DNA of 64,000 nucleotides. Origin: Methanohalophilus profundi (GTDB lineage Archaea > Halobacteriota > Methanosarcinia > Methanosarcinales > Methanosarcinaceae). The position numbers and the translations under genes were made by a program. Of this stretch, positions 28,848 to 37,702 are shown piece after piece. The notes below the pieces were generated by a model. The model was not told the origin of the DNA. It was given only the letters and a program-made list of their open reading frames with translations, and did no database searches. The stretch's first letter is position 1, and each line of letters starts with the position of its first letter. Where the stretch lies: the NCBI RefSeq assembly GCF_004137855.1, contig NZ_QBKB01000002.1, forward strand, positions 1,437,368-1,501,367, given 5' to 3'.

Positions 28848-29697
28848 TTATTCTTTTTGAGGCCACTGTGACAGGTGTCTTACTGGCCTGTCTGGAATTG
28901 AGGAAAAGGCCTGAGGCAGATCTGGTTTTTGCCTGTGATCCCGGAGAAGGGGAAACGAAATTGAAAATGTCCAACCCGGCAGCTGAAGTAATTCGGGTTG
29001 GATTCAATAGTAAGGTTGATAAGCAGCAGTTGGTCGAAAGAGTTTTTCCCGATGGGTGGCACAGAATAACCAATTTTGATTCCCCTCCATTAAATTATAT
29101 AGAATTGGTGCTCAGGCACAGGAAATGCAATCCTGCAGAGTTTGTGAGGCTATTGCATGGGTGTGAAGGGGTGGTAGATGGTCTTTATTGTGGTAAAGAA
29201 AGACTTTGCAAGCGATATTACCGGTACATGCGTGAGGTCAAGAACAATTATCACAGACTTGCATGTTTGTGCGGCCAGTTTGCGGAGAAACAGTCCTTTA
29301 TGCAAATGTAACTCCCAAAAACCGTGTGTCTGATATGCTTTGCAGGTGGCTTGCAGTACGCAATCCAGATAGGGCGGTAATTGTTGTTGATGGAATGTTT
29401 GCTTATGTATGCAATGGTGAAATCCTGAAGATGCAGCACTTCCTGAAAACATCTGTGGATTTAATACAACATTTGATTCCTTCTGAAGATTCTGCTAATC
29501 TGGAAGAATTGTGGGATACTTACTACAAAAGCCAGATGATAGACAACAGACGCAACCATTCACTTTCAATAAAATTACAGCCCCGCGGGGATTCCGGCTA
29601 TAGTACAATGTCTAAAAAAGACCGGTATTTTGTAGAGCGGGGTATTCCCACATCTACACTACTTGATTTTGTGAATGAGAAACAAGGTGGTCAATAA
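28844..29697 (+). CDS. TIGR03915-like DNA metabolism protein (one frameshift)
   Basis: About 284 residues after restoring one base near 29258-29262, which joins the first 139 residues to a frame beginning with FVRPVCGETVLYANVTP. The latter half resembles the conserved core of the partner always found beside the radical SAM-HhH family. It shows a FVR strand, an LYANVTP strand and a final helix-rich region with FVERGIPTS. Function is unknown; linkage to DNA glycosylases in other genomes suggests repair of base damage. GGAG lies upstream of ATG 28844. Confidence 0.78.
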
Positions 29698-29698
29698 T

Positions 29699-31801
29699 AT
29701 GCAGTCACTGGTTGATGCTCCGCGTATAGGGGAAAAGATGGCACAGCGCTTTATATCTCATTTTGGATGTGAAGAGGATGCCATGGCGGCAATTCTCAGA
29801 GGTGATATAGCCAGTATATCGGAGATCGAAGGAGTAGGTAGAAGATATGCCATATCCCTCGTACACGATGTGAGGTCTACACAGGATGGTATTGATATCT
29901 CCTCTTTTTTGAAAACCCGGGATTCAGTCGATATTTATGAGCGGGTAATCGATTCTATCAAAAATTATGCTTCTACTCCTTATGCAAGGGATAAGTTGCA
30001 CACCTATATCCCATATCCTTCAAGCAGGAAAGACCTTATTGGCATAAACCGGGACTGGGTTGAAAACCATATGGAATATCTCTCCATGCTCGATGATATG
30101 AATGGGGTTTCAGCAAGTCTTTCCAGAATAAAACCCCTGAAAAACTCTCCTTCAATTCCCCGGATCAGGGATAGGGCAATTGTCACTTCAAATACCGATG
30201 ATTACAGCACTTTAAAGGAAAAATATGGTAAAAGCATTGAGGTCCAGCTGGTGGAAGATCCTCTGGAATTTGCAGATGTTGCACGCAGTTATCCCCATGT
30301 AATTGCCATAGGAGAACCCTTCCTGGAGTATGATTTTCCAGAGGGCACGAATCCCGAAATAATAACAAATGCCCGGGAAATTGAGGAATGGCATATTTTA
30401 CCCGAAAAACAAATTTCTTTCTTTGCTTTCAATCATGAACGGATAATGAATGCATTGGATCTTGCAATAACACTGGATAAAGCGGGCATACCTTCAATAG
30501 TCAATGCGGATCTTTCGGCTCTTTGCAATCTCATGGCTGCCATTAATCCTGAAGGAAATATTGTTGAGGGCAGGGACGGGGAAATAGACCGCTTACATCA
30601 TATTCTGGACAATGTGGATTCGGAACTTACAAAATATGTAGACCAGTGCAACCGGGAAATAAATGATCTCCTCCAGAAAAGTAGTATTACACTCAGCGGG
30701 AATGATATGTTGGGTGTTATCAGGGATGAGGTGGAGTTAAAGGATATTCTTTCACGCAATATATCGGCATCTTTCAGCCAGATAATTAATGATGCCAGGA
30801 AAGAATTCATCGAAACCCTTTCACTGAAGCAAAATGAATGCCTATTTGTGGATTATTTTTTCCCCTCTGAACTTTGTTATCCTGTAGAAGCCGACACGTC
30901 CCAGTTACAAAAATTCAAAGAACAGATCAAACAGCAGATATTCCGCAGGGAAGTGACTCATAAAAGGGATATTGCATATGAGCTACACGAATTCAGGCAA
31001 CACCTGAAACAACTTGTTATGAGGTTACTTGATCTGGATGTGGGTTTGGCAGTGGCCCGTTTTGGTCATTCTCTGAAGATGCAACTTGCCGGCTTTGAAG
31101 ATGAATGTGGTATGGGAATCAAGAATGGAAGAAATATTTTCCTTTGCGAAAAGGGCGTTGATGTGGAACCTATAGATTATTCCCTGGGCTCGATAATGTC
31201 TCCTTCGCAAGTTCCCACTTCTGCGGTAGTCCTGTTGAGCGGTGTGAATTCCGGAGGAAAAACATCCATGCTGGAGTTAGTGGCTCAATGTACAATTCTT
31301 TCCAATATGGGTTTCCCTGTGCCGGCAGATGAATTAAAGATCGGGCCGGTTGATAGTTTGTATTATTTCAGCAAATCCAGGGGTACTCTTGATGCGGGGG
31401 CCTTTGAAACAACCTTACGCTCATTTTCAGCTCTGGCAGGGGCGGGATCCAAACTTGTGCTTGTCGATGAACTTGAATCCATTACCGAACCTGGAGCTTC
31501 TGCAAAAATCATAGCCGGGATCCTTGAGACCCTTTCTGAAGAATCCAATACAATGGCTATTTTTGTTTCCCATCTTGCCGACCAGATACTGGAAAATACC
31601 GATGCCTCCATCAGGGTAGATGGAATTGAAGCAAAAGGACTTGATAATGAATTGAACCTGATTGTTGATCGCAATCCGATTTACAATCATATTGCAAAGA
31701 GTACTCCGGAGTTAATCGTGGAGCGTCTTTTCAGAAGTGGGGGGGAAGTTGAAAGGGAGTTTTACAGACGTTTGAAAAATAAATTCGAAAAAGGATGCTA
31801 A
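29699..31801 (+). CDS. MutS-related ATPase with N-terminal helix-hairpin-helix
   Basis: 700 residues. The N-terminus carries a helix-hairpin-helix (DAPRIGEKMAQRFI and IEGVGRRYA). The middle is helical, like the MutS core and clamp. The C-terminal ABC-type ATPase has Walker A GVNSGGKTS near residue 515, Walker B LVLVDELES near 590 and an FVSHLADQ switch. It lacks the MutS mismatch-recognition domain, as do archaeal MutS-related proteins of unknown role. It starts one base after the TIGR03915-like gene, so the three genes form one operon. Its stop is shared with a hairpin facing hisB. Confidence 0.85.
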   Translation: MQSLVDAPRIGEKMAQRFISHFGCEEDAMAAILRGDIASISEIEGVGRRYAISLVHDVRSTQDGIDISSFLKTRDSVDIYERVIDSIKNYASTPYARDKLHTYIPYPSSRKDLIGINRDWVENHMEYLSMLDDMNGVSASLSRIKPLKNSPSIPRIRDRAIVTSNTDDYSTLKEKYGKSIEVQLVEDPLEFADVARSYPHVIAIGEPFLEYDFPEGTNPEIITNAREIEEWHILPEKQISFFAFNHERIMNALDLAITLDKAGIPSIVNADLSALCNLMAAINPEGNIVEGRDGEIDRLHHILDNVDSELTKYVDQCNREINDLLQKSSITLSGNDMLGVIRDEVELKDILSRNISASFSQIINDARKEFIETLSLKQNECLFVDYFFPSELCYPVEADTSQLQKFKEQIKQQIFRREVTHKRDIAYELHEFRQHLKQLVMRLLDLDVGLAVARFGHSLKMQLAGFEDECGMGIKNGRNIFLCEKGVDVEPIDYSLGSIMSPSQVPTSAVVLLSGVNSGGKTSMLELVAQCTILSNMGFPVPADELKIGPVDSLYYFSKSRGTLDAGAFETTLRSFSALAGAGSKLVLVDELESITEPGASAKIIAGILETLSEESNTMAIFVSHLADQILENTDASIRVDGIEAKGLDNELNLIVDRNPIYNHIAKSTPELIVERLFRSGGEVEREFYRRLKNKFEKGC

Positions 31802-31813
31802 TCAGAGGCATCC
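31793..31813. terminator. Bidirectional hairpin over two stop codons
   Basis: GGATGC and GCATCC form a 6-bp stem that covers the ends of the MutS-like gene (stop 31799-31801) and of hisB (stop 31802-31804). It is flanked by an A-run on one side and T residues on the other. Confidence 0.5.
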
Positions 31814-32379
31814 CTTTGTACTTTTGACCTCTTTACCCTCGATAACCGTTGCTTTTTCCATTGCATGAGCAAATGCCTTGAAAAGGGCTTCGATTTTGTG
31901 ATGGTCATTGTAACCATATACAGTTGCATGTAGGGTAATTTTTGCATTGGAGACGAATGATTCAAAAAAGTGCCTTGTAAGCTGGGTGTTGAATTCCCCT
32001 ACTTTTCGGATTCAAAAGTAGTGTCCATCACGAGATAACTGCGCCCTCCTATATCCACTACTACACTGGCAAGGGCTTCATCCATTGGTATTCTTGCTTC
32101 TCCGAAACGGGCAATTCCTGACTTTTCTGCCATTATCCGATCAAATGCCTGCCCCATTACGATCCCAATGTCCTCAATCAGGTGGTGACCGTCTACTTCC
32201 AGATCACCTTTAGCATCGATTGTAAGGTCAAAACCTGAATGTCGTGCAAAACATACCAGCATGTGGTCAAAAAAACCGATGCCTGTATTTATCTGTGAAT
32301 CCCCTTTGCCATCGATGTTAATCGTAAGTTCTATGCTGGTTTCTCTGGTAGTCCGGGATACAGTGGAAGTTCTTGGCAT
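31802..32379 (-). CDS. hisB: Imidazoleglycerol-phosphate dehydratase (one frameshift)
   Basis: About 192 residues after restoring one base near 31999-32003. The visible frame otherwise stops at a TAG created by the shift. The restored tail reads [14 protein letters not shown] and then [17 protein letters not shown], the standard end of HisB. The first metal-binding block GFFDHML is near residue 40 and [12 protein letters not shown] near 66. It catalyses the sixth step of histidine synthesis and is the last gene of hisG-hisA-hisB. The TAG here should not be counted as recoded. Confidence 0.92.
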
Positions 32380-32381
32380 AC

Positions 32382-33134
32382 TTACTCTCCACCAGAAGTT
32401 TCCTCTCTGATCGTATTTATTGCTTCTGTAAGGGTAAAATTTCCTGCATAAAGAGCACTCCCCACCACAACACCGCAGGCACCGGTCATTTTCAGGGTCA
32501 TTATGTCTTCCAGGGTGGTAACTCCTCCTGAAGCAATCACCGGTATTGTAAGTTCATTAACCAGCTCTGTTGTGGGTTCTGTGTCCACACCTTCCATTAA
32601 TCCTTCTTTGTCGATGTTGGTGAACAGGATGCTTCCTGCACCTTTTTCTTCGAACATTTTCCCGAGTTGTACTGCAGTATATTCGGATTGCTCGGTCCAT
32701 CCCTTTGTAGAAACTTTCCCATTTTTTGAGTCCAGGGCAACATTAATATTTTCGGGCTTGAATTCTCTGGCAAGTTTTTCAACCAGGTCCGGATTTTGGA
32801 CAGCTGCGGTGCTTAGTATCACCCTGTCAGCCCCCATGTGCAGGAGATTTGCAGCATCCTCAAAAGAGCGAATTCCACCGCCTACCTGTACTTCGACTCC
32901 TTCCTTTTCACATTGCATAATGATTTTTTCTATAATCGGGGCGTTCTTCCTTTTACCTTCGATGGCCCCGTCAAGGTCTATCAGATGCAGGGTTTTTGCT
33001 CCCTGTCCGATCCACTTAATCGCAACTGCTTCGGGATCATCAAGTGAAATACGTTCCTTATCTGGTAGTCCCTGTATTAACTGGACACATTTCCCGTTTT
33101 TCATATCTACAGCGGGGATGACCTCAAATTCCAT
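32382..33134 (-). CDS. hisA: ProFAR isomerase (phosphoribosylformimino-AICAR-P isomerase)
   Basis: 250-residue TIM barrel. The catalytic aspartates lie in [11 protein letters not shown] near residue 9 and in FTNIDKEG near 175. The two phosphate loops are GGGIRS near 81 and ASGGV near 200. It acts on the histidine pathway intermediate ProFAR. The spacing to hisB is 2 bases and to hisG 12 bases, so all three are co-transcribed. Confidence 0.93.
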   Translation of the reverse strand: MEFEVIPAVDMKNGKCVQLIQGLPDKERISLDDPEAVAIKWIGQGAKTLHLIDLDGAIEGKRKNAPIIEKIIMQCEKEGVEVQVGGGIRSFEDAANLLHMGADRVILSTAAVQNPDLVEKLAREFKPENINVALDSKNGKVSTKGWTEQSEYTAVQLGKMFEEKGAGSILFTNIDKEGLMEGVDTEPTTELVNELTIPVIASGGVTTLEDIMTLKMTGACGVVVGSALYAGNFTLTEAINTIREETSGGE

Positions 33135-33146
33135 TCTTTGTTCTCC

Positions 33147-34001
33147 TCAGGGTATCATTCTTTCAATGGGTACAACCAGTATGTCTGATGCACCTGCTTT
33201 TTTCAGTTCGCTGACTATTGCAAAGACCTGGTCTGCATCAATAACGGCATGTACTGCATGGGTGGAATTTTTTGATTCTACTTTCATTACAGTCGGGCCC
33301 GCAAGACCGGGCAGGATGTCTTTGATAGTTTCCAGTTTGCCCGATGGCACATTCATCATAAGGTAGCGCTTTTGTTTTGCATGGAGTACGCTTTCAAGGG
33401 CTGTTTTGATGTGCTGGATTTTTTCTTCTCTTTGGGAACTTTCGGCATTTGAAATAAGGTAAACAGATGAGCTGAACACATCTGCAATTTTCCTGAGATG
33501 GTTTGTCACAAGAGTTGTGCCGGAACTGGATATATCAACAATCGCATCCGCAATTCCCACATGGGGTGTCATCTCGCAGGCACCACTTACTTTGATTACT
33601 TCAATTGGGATGTCAATATTTTCAAAATATTTCTCTGTAATATTTGGGAACTCAGTAGCAACCCGCATGTTTTTCAGGTCTTCAGGAGTTTTAATTCCTG
33701 ATTCTTCAGGGACTGCAAGTACCAGTTTTGCCCTCCCAAACTGCAGGTCCAGCATAACTTCAACTTCTGAATCAGTTTCATCTATAAGATCAAGCCCGGT
33801 AATTCCCACGTCTGCAGCTCCGTCCTGCACATATTCGGGAATATCCGCCGCTCTTGCGAATAAAAAGGTCATTTCTGGGTCTGTTGTTTTTGCAAAAAGT
33901 TTCCGGCTTGATCCTTCATGTACCGGGAGACCTGCTTCTTTGAAGAGTTTCACGGTCGGATCGTGGAGTCTGCCTTTATTTGGTATTGCAATGCGTATCA
34001 T
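33147..34001 (-). CDS. hisG: ATP phosphoribosyltransferase, long form
   Basis: 284 residues; commits ATP and PRPP to histidine synthesis. Start ATG 34001 (MIRIAIPNKGRL) follows GAGGTAACC, and a longer upstream reading lacks any family similarity. The catalytic region has GITGLDL near residue 67 and the PRPP loop DISSSGTTL near 160. The C-terminal 75 residues form the ACT-like HisG regulatory domain, which allows feedback inhibition by histidine and makes the protein independent of HisZ. It is the first gene of the his operon, divergent from metK. Confidence 0.93.
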   Translation of the reverse strand: MIRIAIPNKGRLHDPTVKLFKEAGLPVHEGSSRKLFAKTTDPEMTFLFARAADIPEYVQDGAADVGITGLDLIDETDSEVEVMLDLQFGRAKLVLAVPEESGIKTPEDLKNMRVATEFPNITEKYFENIDIPIEVIKVSGACEMTPHVGIADAIVDISSSGTTLVTNHLRKIADVFSSSVYLISNAESSQREEKIQHIKTALESVLHAKQKRYLMMNVPSGKLETIKDILPGLAGPTVMKVESKNSTHAVHAVIDADQVFAIVSELKKAGASDILVVPIERMIP

Positions 34002-34126
34002 CCTGGTTACCTCTGGAATCTGGGTCAACATTTCCAATACTTTCATTGCATATAAAGGTTTGATGAAGAAAAAGTACCCATGATATCTATTACCTCTAGT
34101 AATTAATTCATCTTCATATAGTACCC

Positions 34127-34137
34127 AATTTATATAG
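34127..34137 (+). promoter_or_regulatory. TATA box for metK
   Basis: AATTTATATAG lies in the 216-base divergent spacer between hisG and metK. It gives a leader of about 55-60 bases carrying a TGAGG ribosome site. The rest of the spacer is AT-rich with no further feature I can support. Confidence 0.55.
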
Positions 34138-34217
34138 AATGGATTTTTCATATCAATACAGATTTGATACTGGAGCCTTATTTAATTCATATTTCAGTGT
34201 TTTCATGAGGTTTGGTT

Positions 34218-35417
34218 ATGCGGAATATAAAAGTTGAACAACTTGTCCAGACACCTGTGGAAAATCAGGAGATAGAGCTTGTTGAACGTAAGGGTGTGGG
34301 ACATCCTGATAGTATATCTGATGGAATTGCAGAGGCTGTAAGCCGTGCCCTTTGTGCTGAATATATCGAAAAATGCGGTGCAGTACTTCATCATAATACG
34401 GACGAGACCCAGATTGTTGCAGGTCGTTCCTCCCCTGCTTTTGGAGGTGGGCAAGTCCTCAAGCCAATCTATACTCTTCTTGTGGGGCGGGCTACAAAGG
34501 AATTTAACGGTGTGGAAATCCCGGCTGAAACAGTGGCTCTTTCAGCAGCACGTGATTACCTGAGGAAGAATATTGTAAATCTTGATCTTGAGAGGGATAT
34601 TATTCTTGACTGCAAACTCGGTACGGGTTCTTCTGATCTGAGGGATGTTTTTGGAAGGGAAAAAATTCCTACTGCTAATGACACGTCCTTTGGGGTAGGG
34701 CATGCGCCCTTTTCCGAACTTGAGCGTATCGTGTATGATACCGAGAAGCAGCTTATAGGTGACCTGAAGGAAAAAATGCCTGCAATCGGTGAGGATATCA
34801 AGGTCATGGGATTGCGGGAGAAAGATGATATTTCCCTGACTGTTTGCTGTGGAATGGTTGACAAATATGTTGATGATATGGATGCTTATGTTAGTTTCAA
34901 GGAACAGATGAAGGATTATATTCTGGATCTTGCGGGCAAATACACTGACAGGGATGTGAACGCATATATCAATGCTGCCGATAATACCGAGGGTGGTTGT
35001 GGCTGTATATTCCTGACTGTAACAGGCACCTCTGCGGAAATGGGTGATGATGGTTCTGTTGGTCGGGGTAACCGGTGTAATGGTTTGATAACCCCGAACA
35101 GGCCCATGAGTATGGAGGCTACAAGCGGTAAGAACCCTATCAATCATGTAGGTAAGATCTACAATTTGCTTTCCACTCAGATGGCCTGGGATATCGTGGA
35201 AGCCGTGCCGCAAGTGGATGAAGTATACGTGAGGTTACTGTCTCAGATAGGTAAACCTATTGATCAGCCCATGGCTGCCAGTATCCAGGTAATTCCCGAA
35301 GATGGGGCAAATTTTGCTACGGTTCAGGATGATGCCGAGGCGGTTGCCGATGAATGGCTTGGTAATATTACCAAAATTACCGATCTTGTTATCAACGGCG
35401 CAATTGACACTTTCTGA
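34218..35417 (+). CDS. metK: S-adenosylmethionine synthetase, archaeal type
   Basis: 399 residues of the archaeal AdoMet synthetase family, distinct in sequence from bacterial Met[19 protein letters not shown] near residue 25 supplies the ATP and metal ligands, and [14 protein letters not shown] follows near 58. [20 protein letters not shown] near 262 is the glycine-rich phosphate loop. The ATG is chosen because GAGG lies eight bases upstream. It supplies AdoMet for the many radical SAM enzymes encoded here. A strong terminator follows immediately. Confidence 0.95.
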   Translation: MRNIKVEQLVQTPVENQEIELVERKGVGHPDSISDGIAEAVSRALCAEYIEKCGAVLHHNTDETQIVAGRSSPAFGGGQVLKPIYTLLVGRATKEFNGVEIPAETVALSAARDYLRKNIVNLDLERDIILDCKLGTGSSDLRDVFGREKIPTANDTSFGVGHAPFSELERIVYDTEKQLIGDLKEKMPAIGEDIKVMGLREKDDISLTVCCGMVDKYVDDMDAYVSFKEQMKDYILDLAGKYTDRDVNAYINAADNTEGGCGCIFLTVTGTSAEMGDDGSVGRGNRCNGLITPNRPMSMEATSGKNPINHVGKIYNLLSTQMAWDIVEAVPQVDEVYVRLLSQIGKPIDQPMAASIQVIPEDGANFATVQDDAEAVADEWLGNITKITDLVINGAIDTF

Positions 35418-35435
35418 GGGAATCTCCCTCTTTTT
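35416..35435 (+). terminator. Intrinsic terminator of metK
   Basis: GAGGGA, short loop ATC, TCCCTC and then TTTTTA. The stem begins at the metK stop codon. Confidence 0.8.
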
Positions 35436-35550
35436 ATTCTTTTCAGTGGTTTTCAATTCTGTCTTTTTTATTTTTGCTTTTAAGCGCTGGTGAAATTTCC
35501 TGCGGACATTGGATTTATATGACTTTGAAATGGGAAATCGGCGAAAAGTC

Positions 35551-35558
35551 TATATAAG
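35551..35558 (+). promoter_or_regulatory. TATA box for tRNA-Tyr
   Basis: TATATAAG lies 42 bases before the mature 5' end of the tRNA, leaving a short leader for RNase P to remove. Confidence 0.6.
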
Positions 35559-35592
35559 ATTGTGAGGATGGAAATATCTCGCTGAGTAATGT

Positions 35593-35704
35593 CCCGCCTT
35601 AACTCAGTTGGTAGAGTGCGCGGCTGTAGTATGGTTTGTGTGGTTTATCCACATACCGCGCGGTTACCGCGATGCCCCCGGTTCGAGTCTGGGAGGCGGG
35701 ACCA
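35593..35704 (+). tRNA. tRNA-Tyr (GTA) with 36-base intron
   Basis: Acceptor CCCGCCT pairs with AGGCGGG at 35694-35700, giving the C1-G72 pair typical of archaeal tRNA-Tyr. The discriminator is A and CCA is encoded (35702-35704). The D arm lies at 35602-35617. The anticodon stem CGCGG (35619-35623) pairs with CCGCG (35667-35671), and GTA is at 35626-35628. An intron at 35630-35665 interrupts after position 37, the canonical archaeal site. The T arm CCCGG/CTGGG encloses TTCGAGT. Confidence 0.93.
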
Positions 35705-35737
35705 AACACCTCTTCTAAAGGGGTGCAAACAAAACCC

Positions 35738-35746
35738 TTATATACA
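35738..35746 (+). promoter_or_regulatory. TATA box for tRNA-Asp
   Basis: CTTATATAC lies about 55 bases upstream of tRNA-Asp and separates it from the tRNA-Tyr unit. Confidence 0.5.
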
Positions 35747-35799
35747 ATTAAATGTATTTGGGTGCTGCTCTTGTGAGCGGAAAAGTGTGCCCGGACATT

Positions 35800-35872
35800 G
35801 TCCGAATAGTGTAGAGGCCTATCATGGGGCCCTGTCGAGGCCCCGACCCGGGTTCGAATCCCGGTTCGGGCG
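35800..35872 (+). tRNA. tRNA-Asp (GTC)
   Basis: 73 bases. Acceptor GTCCGAA pairs with TTCGGGC (one G-T pair). GTGTAG and AGGCC occupy the D arm, anticodon GTC is within CCTGTCGAG, and the T arm is CCGGG-TTCGAAT-CCCGG with discriminator G. CCA is not encoded. The leader just upstream carries a second possible acceptor strand, GCCCGGA at 35789-35795. Confidence 0.93.
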
Positions 35873-35891
35873 TACAAAACTTTTCCGAATG

Positions 35892-35910
35892 GCCCCGGTT
35901 TTGCCGGGGT
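35892..35910 (+). terminator. GC-rich hairpin after tRNA-Asp
   Basis: CCCCGG, loop TTTTG, CCGGGG. It lies 20 bases after the tRNA and is followed by T-rich DNA, so a transcript end or 3' processing structure is likely. The rest of the gap to 36058 holds only the next promoter. Confidence 0.4.
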
Positions 35911-36025
35911 CGAAACTCACATCTAATTTTGTTTTCTATAATGTTGTCACAGAGTAGTATCTTTGCTGTTTTAAAACCACGCCTGCAAATGTGTATATAC
36001 AATTAATTAGGTATAAGAAGATAAT

Positions 36026-36035
36026 TTTTATATAG
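36026..36035 (+). promoter_or_regulatory. TATA box of the surface protein gene
   Basis: TTTTATATAG is centred about 28 bases before the ATG at 36059. No ribosome site lies between them, so a leaderless message is expected. Confidence 0.6.
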
Positions 36036-36058
36036 TTTTCATCCTTATTTGTTTCAGA

Positions 36059-36748
36059 ATGTCGGATAAAATATTACCACGGATCAGGAACACAGATCGC
36101 TACATACTCAGATTGCTCTGTGTCTTTTTCATTTTCACAGTATGTTTTTCTACAGGCGTGCTTGCCAATGATTCCTATGCAGTGACTGAGGTCTATTGTA
36201 ATGGTGAATTATATCCGGAACATTTCACCCCTTCTCCTGTTCTGGATGCAAATGAGTCTTTCACATTGGCGGTTGATATGACAGTAAAACAGGCAAGTGT
36301 TGTCGATGTCACTATCGACCAACATATTTTGGATCCTGGCACATCTCTGGAAATACAGAAAGGGCCATGTGCATTCAATTCAACTCATTCACGTGAGTTT
36401 GCCCCCAATGAAACATTTACCTATAAGTGGGTAATCAGGGAGGCAGCAAATACGGCATGTGGTGCGGTTCCGGTTGGATTCAACTATTCAATCAACCCGG
36501 CAAACTCTTCAGATTTAACTATTGAGCAATCTTCTATTGTTGTAACTCCCCGCATCACGGATGAATATGTTGAAGATGGGATATGGGATGATAATTATCC
36601 TCTCTCTTTAAATTCCTACATCCCACGATCAGAATCACCTTCAGGGTCTTTATTTGTTGGTTTTGCCAGTCCTCTTTTTGCTTTTGCAATAGTGGGTTTA
36701 CTATTGCTTCGTCGCAAAATTAATAATATTGTAATTTCTGGCTTTTAG
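36059..36748 (+). CDS. Secreted, membrane-anchored surface protein (possibly sarcinarray-like)
   Basis: 229 residues. The first 37 are a signal peptide with a basic start, a hydrophobic core and a VLA-ND cleavage site. The outside part is beta-rich with several NxS/T sites (NES, NSTH, NET, NSS). Near the end SPSGSLFVGFASPLF leads into one hydrophobic helix and an RRK tail, a layout like archaeal cell-surface sorting signals but without a clear PEF motif. The NGELYP and YKWVI spacing recalls the sarcinarray family, a weak guess. It ends in TAG, the only gene to do so, with TGA two codons later (36755-36757). Confidence 0.7.
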   Translation: MSDKILPRIRNTDRYILRLLCVFFIFTVCFSTGVLANDSYAVTEVYCNGELYPEHFTPSPVLDANESFTLAVDMTVKQASVVDVTIDQHILDPGTSLEIQKGPCAFNSTHSREFAPNETFTYKWVIREAANTACGAVPVGFNYSINPANSSDLTIEQSSIVVTPRITDEYVEDGIWDDNYPLSLNSYIPRSESPSGSLFVGFASPLFAFAIVGLLLLRRKINNIVISGF

Positions 36749-36850
36749 AACAATTGAAAAGCTACAAATATCATTAGTAAATTGAAACCATCGGATAGAC
36801 TTTTATACGTACATCTCTCCCTCTTATCCAATAATCGTTGATGTGATCAT

Positions 36851-37702
36851 ATGTCTTACAATATAATTGAAACACGCAATCTTGTTCCGGATGTGGATCT
36901 CATGAAGGTCGAAGCTCCGGATATAGCAAAAGCAGCAAAAGCAGGCCAATTTGTGATATTACGTATTGATGAAAGTGGTGAACGCATTCCTCTTACAATA
37001 GCCGACTTTGATGTTGAAGAGGGTTCTATAACTGTAATCTATCAGGTAATGGGCAAGACTACCAAACAATTAACAACCCTCAAAACAGGTGACACACTGC
37101 AGGATTTTGTCGGTCCTCTGGGCACTCCCTCGGATATCCGCAAACTTGGTACAGTAGTAATGGTTGGGGGGGGTATCGGTGTGGCTCCTGTGTACCCACA
37201 GGCACGTGCCTATCGCGAGGCAGGTAACCATGTAATATCTATAATCGGTGCCCGCAATGAAGAAATGCTCATTCTTGAAGATGAAATGGCAGAGGTGAGT
37301 GATGAACTCTATGTGGCAACAGATGATGGGAGCAAAGGTCATCACGGTTTTGTAACAGATATTGTCAAAGATATTCTTGATAGTGACCAGCAGGTTGACC
37401 GTATTGTCATAATCGGTCCGCCTATAATGATGAAAGTAGGGGCCGGTGTAACTGCCCCCTATGGCGTGGAAACCCTTGTAAGCCTCAATCCAATTATGAT
37501 CGATGGTACCGGGATGTGTGGTGGTTGTCGTGTATCTGTTGGCGGGGAAACCAAATTTGCATGTGTGGATGGGCCGGAGTTTGATGCCTCCGGTGTGGAT
37601 TTTGACCTTATGATGAGCAGGCTATCCTTTTACAGGCCGCAGGAAAAGGAAGCCCTTGAAAGTTACAGCAAAAAATGCGGAGGGGATTGCAAGTGTCACT
37701 GA
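36851..37702 (+). CDS. FAD/NAD-binding subunit of Nfn or sulfide dehydrogenase type
   Basis: 283 residues of the ferredoxin-NADP reductase family, as in NfnA or sulfide dehydrogenase beta. The FAD site RIPLTIAD is near residue 54, the NAD loop MVGGGIGVAPVYPQAR is near 105, and the C-terminal [2Fe-2S]-type cysteine cluster is in GMCGGCRVSV plus FACVDGP. In NfnAB the complex couples NADH, NADPH and ferredoxin by electron bifurcation; in Pyrococcus the homologue reduces polysulfide. Which applies here cannot be told from sequence. Its end overlaps the next gene, so the two form one complex. Confidence 0.85.
   Translation: MSYNIIETRNLVPDVDLMKVEAPDIAKAAKAGQFVILRIDESGERIPLTIADFDVEEGSITVIYQVMGKTTKQLTTLKTGDTLQDFVGPLGTPSDIRKLGTVVMVGGGIGVAPVYPQARAYREAGNHVISIIGARNEEMLILEDEMAEVSDELYVATDDGSKGHHGFVTDIVKDILDSDQQVDRIVIIGPPIMMKVGAGVTAPYGVETLVSLNPIMIDGTGMCGGCRVSVGGETKFACVDGPEFDASGVDFDLMMSRLSFYRPQEKEALESYSKKCGGDCKCH

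Noticed and set aside
31999-32001. TAG ending the visible hisB frame taken as a recoded codon
   Set aside because: The sequence after it matches HisB only in another frame. One missing base explains it, so this is a shift-made stop.
35589-35957. Open frames running across tRNA-Tyr and tRNA-Asp
   Set aside because: They cover two well-formed tRNA genes and show no protein-like features.
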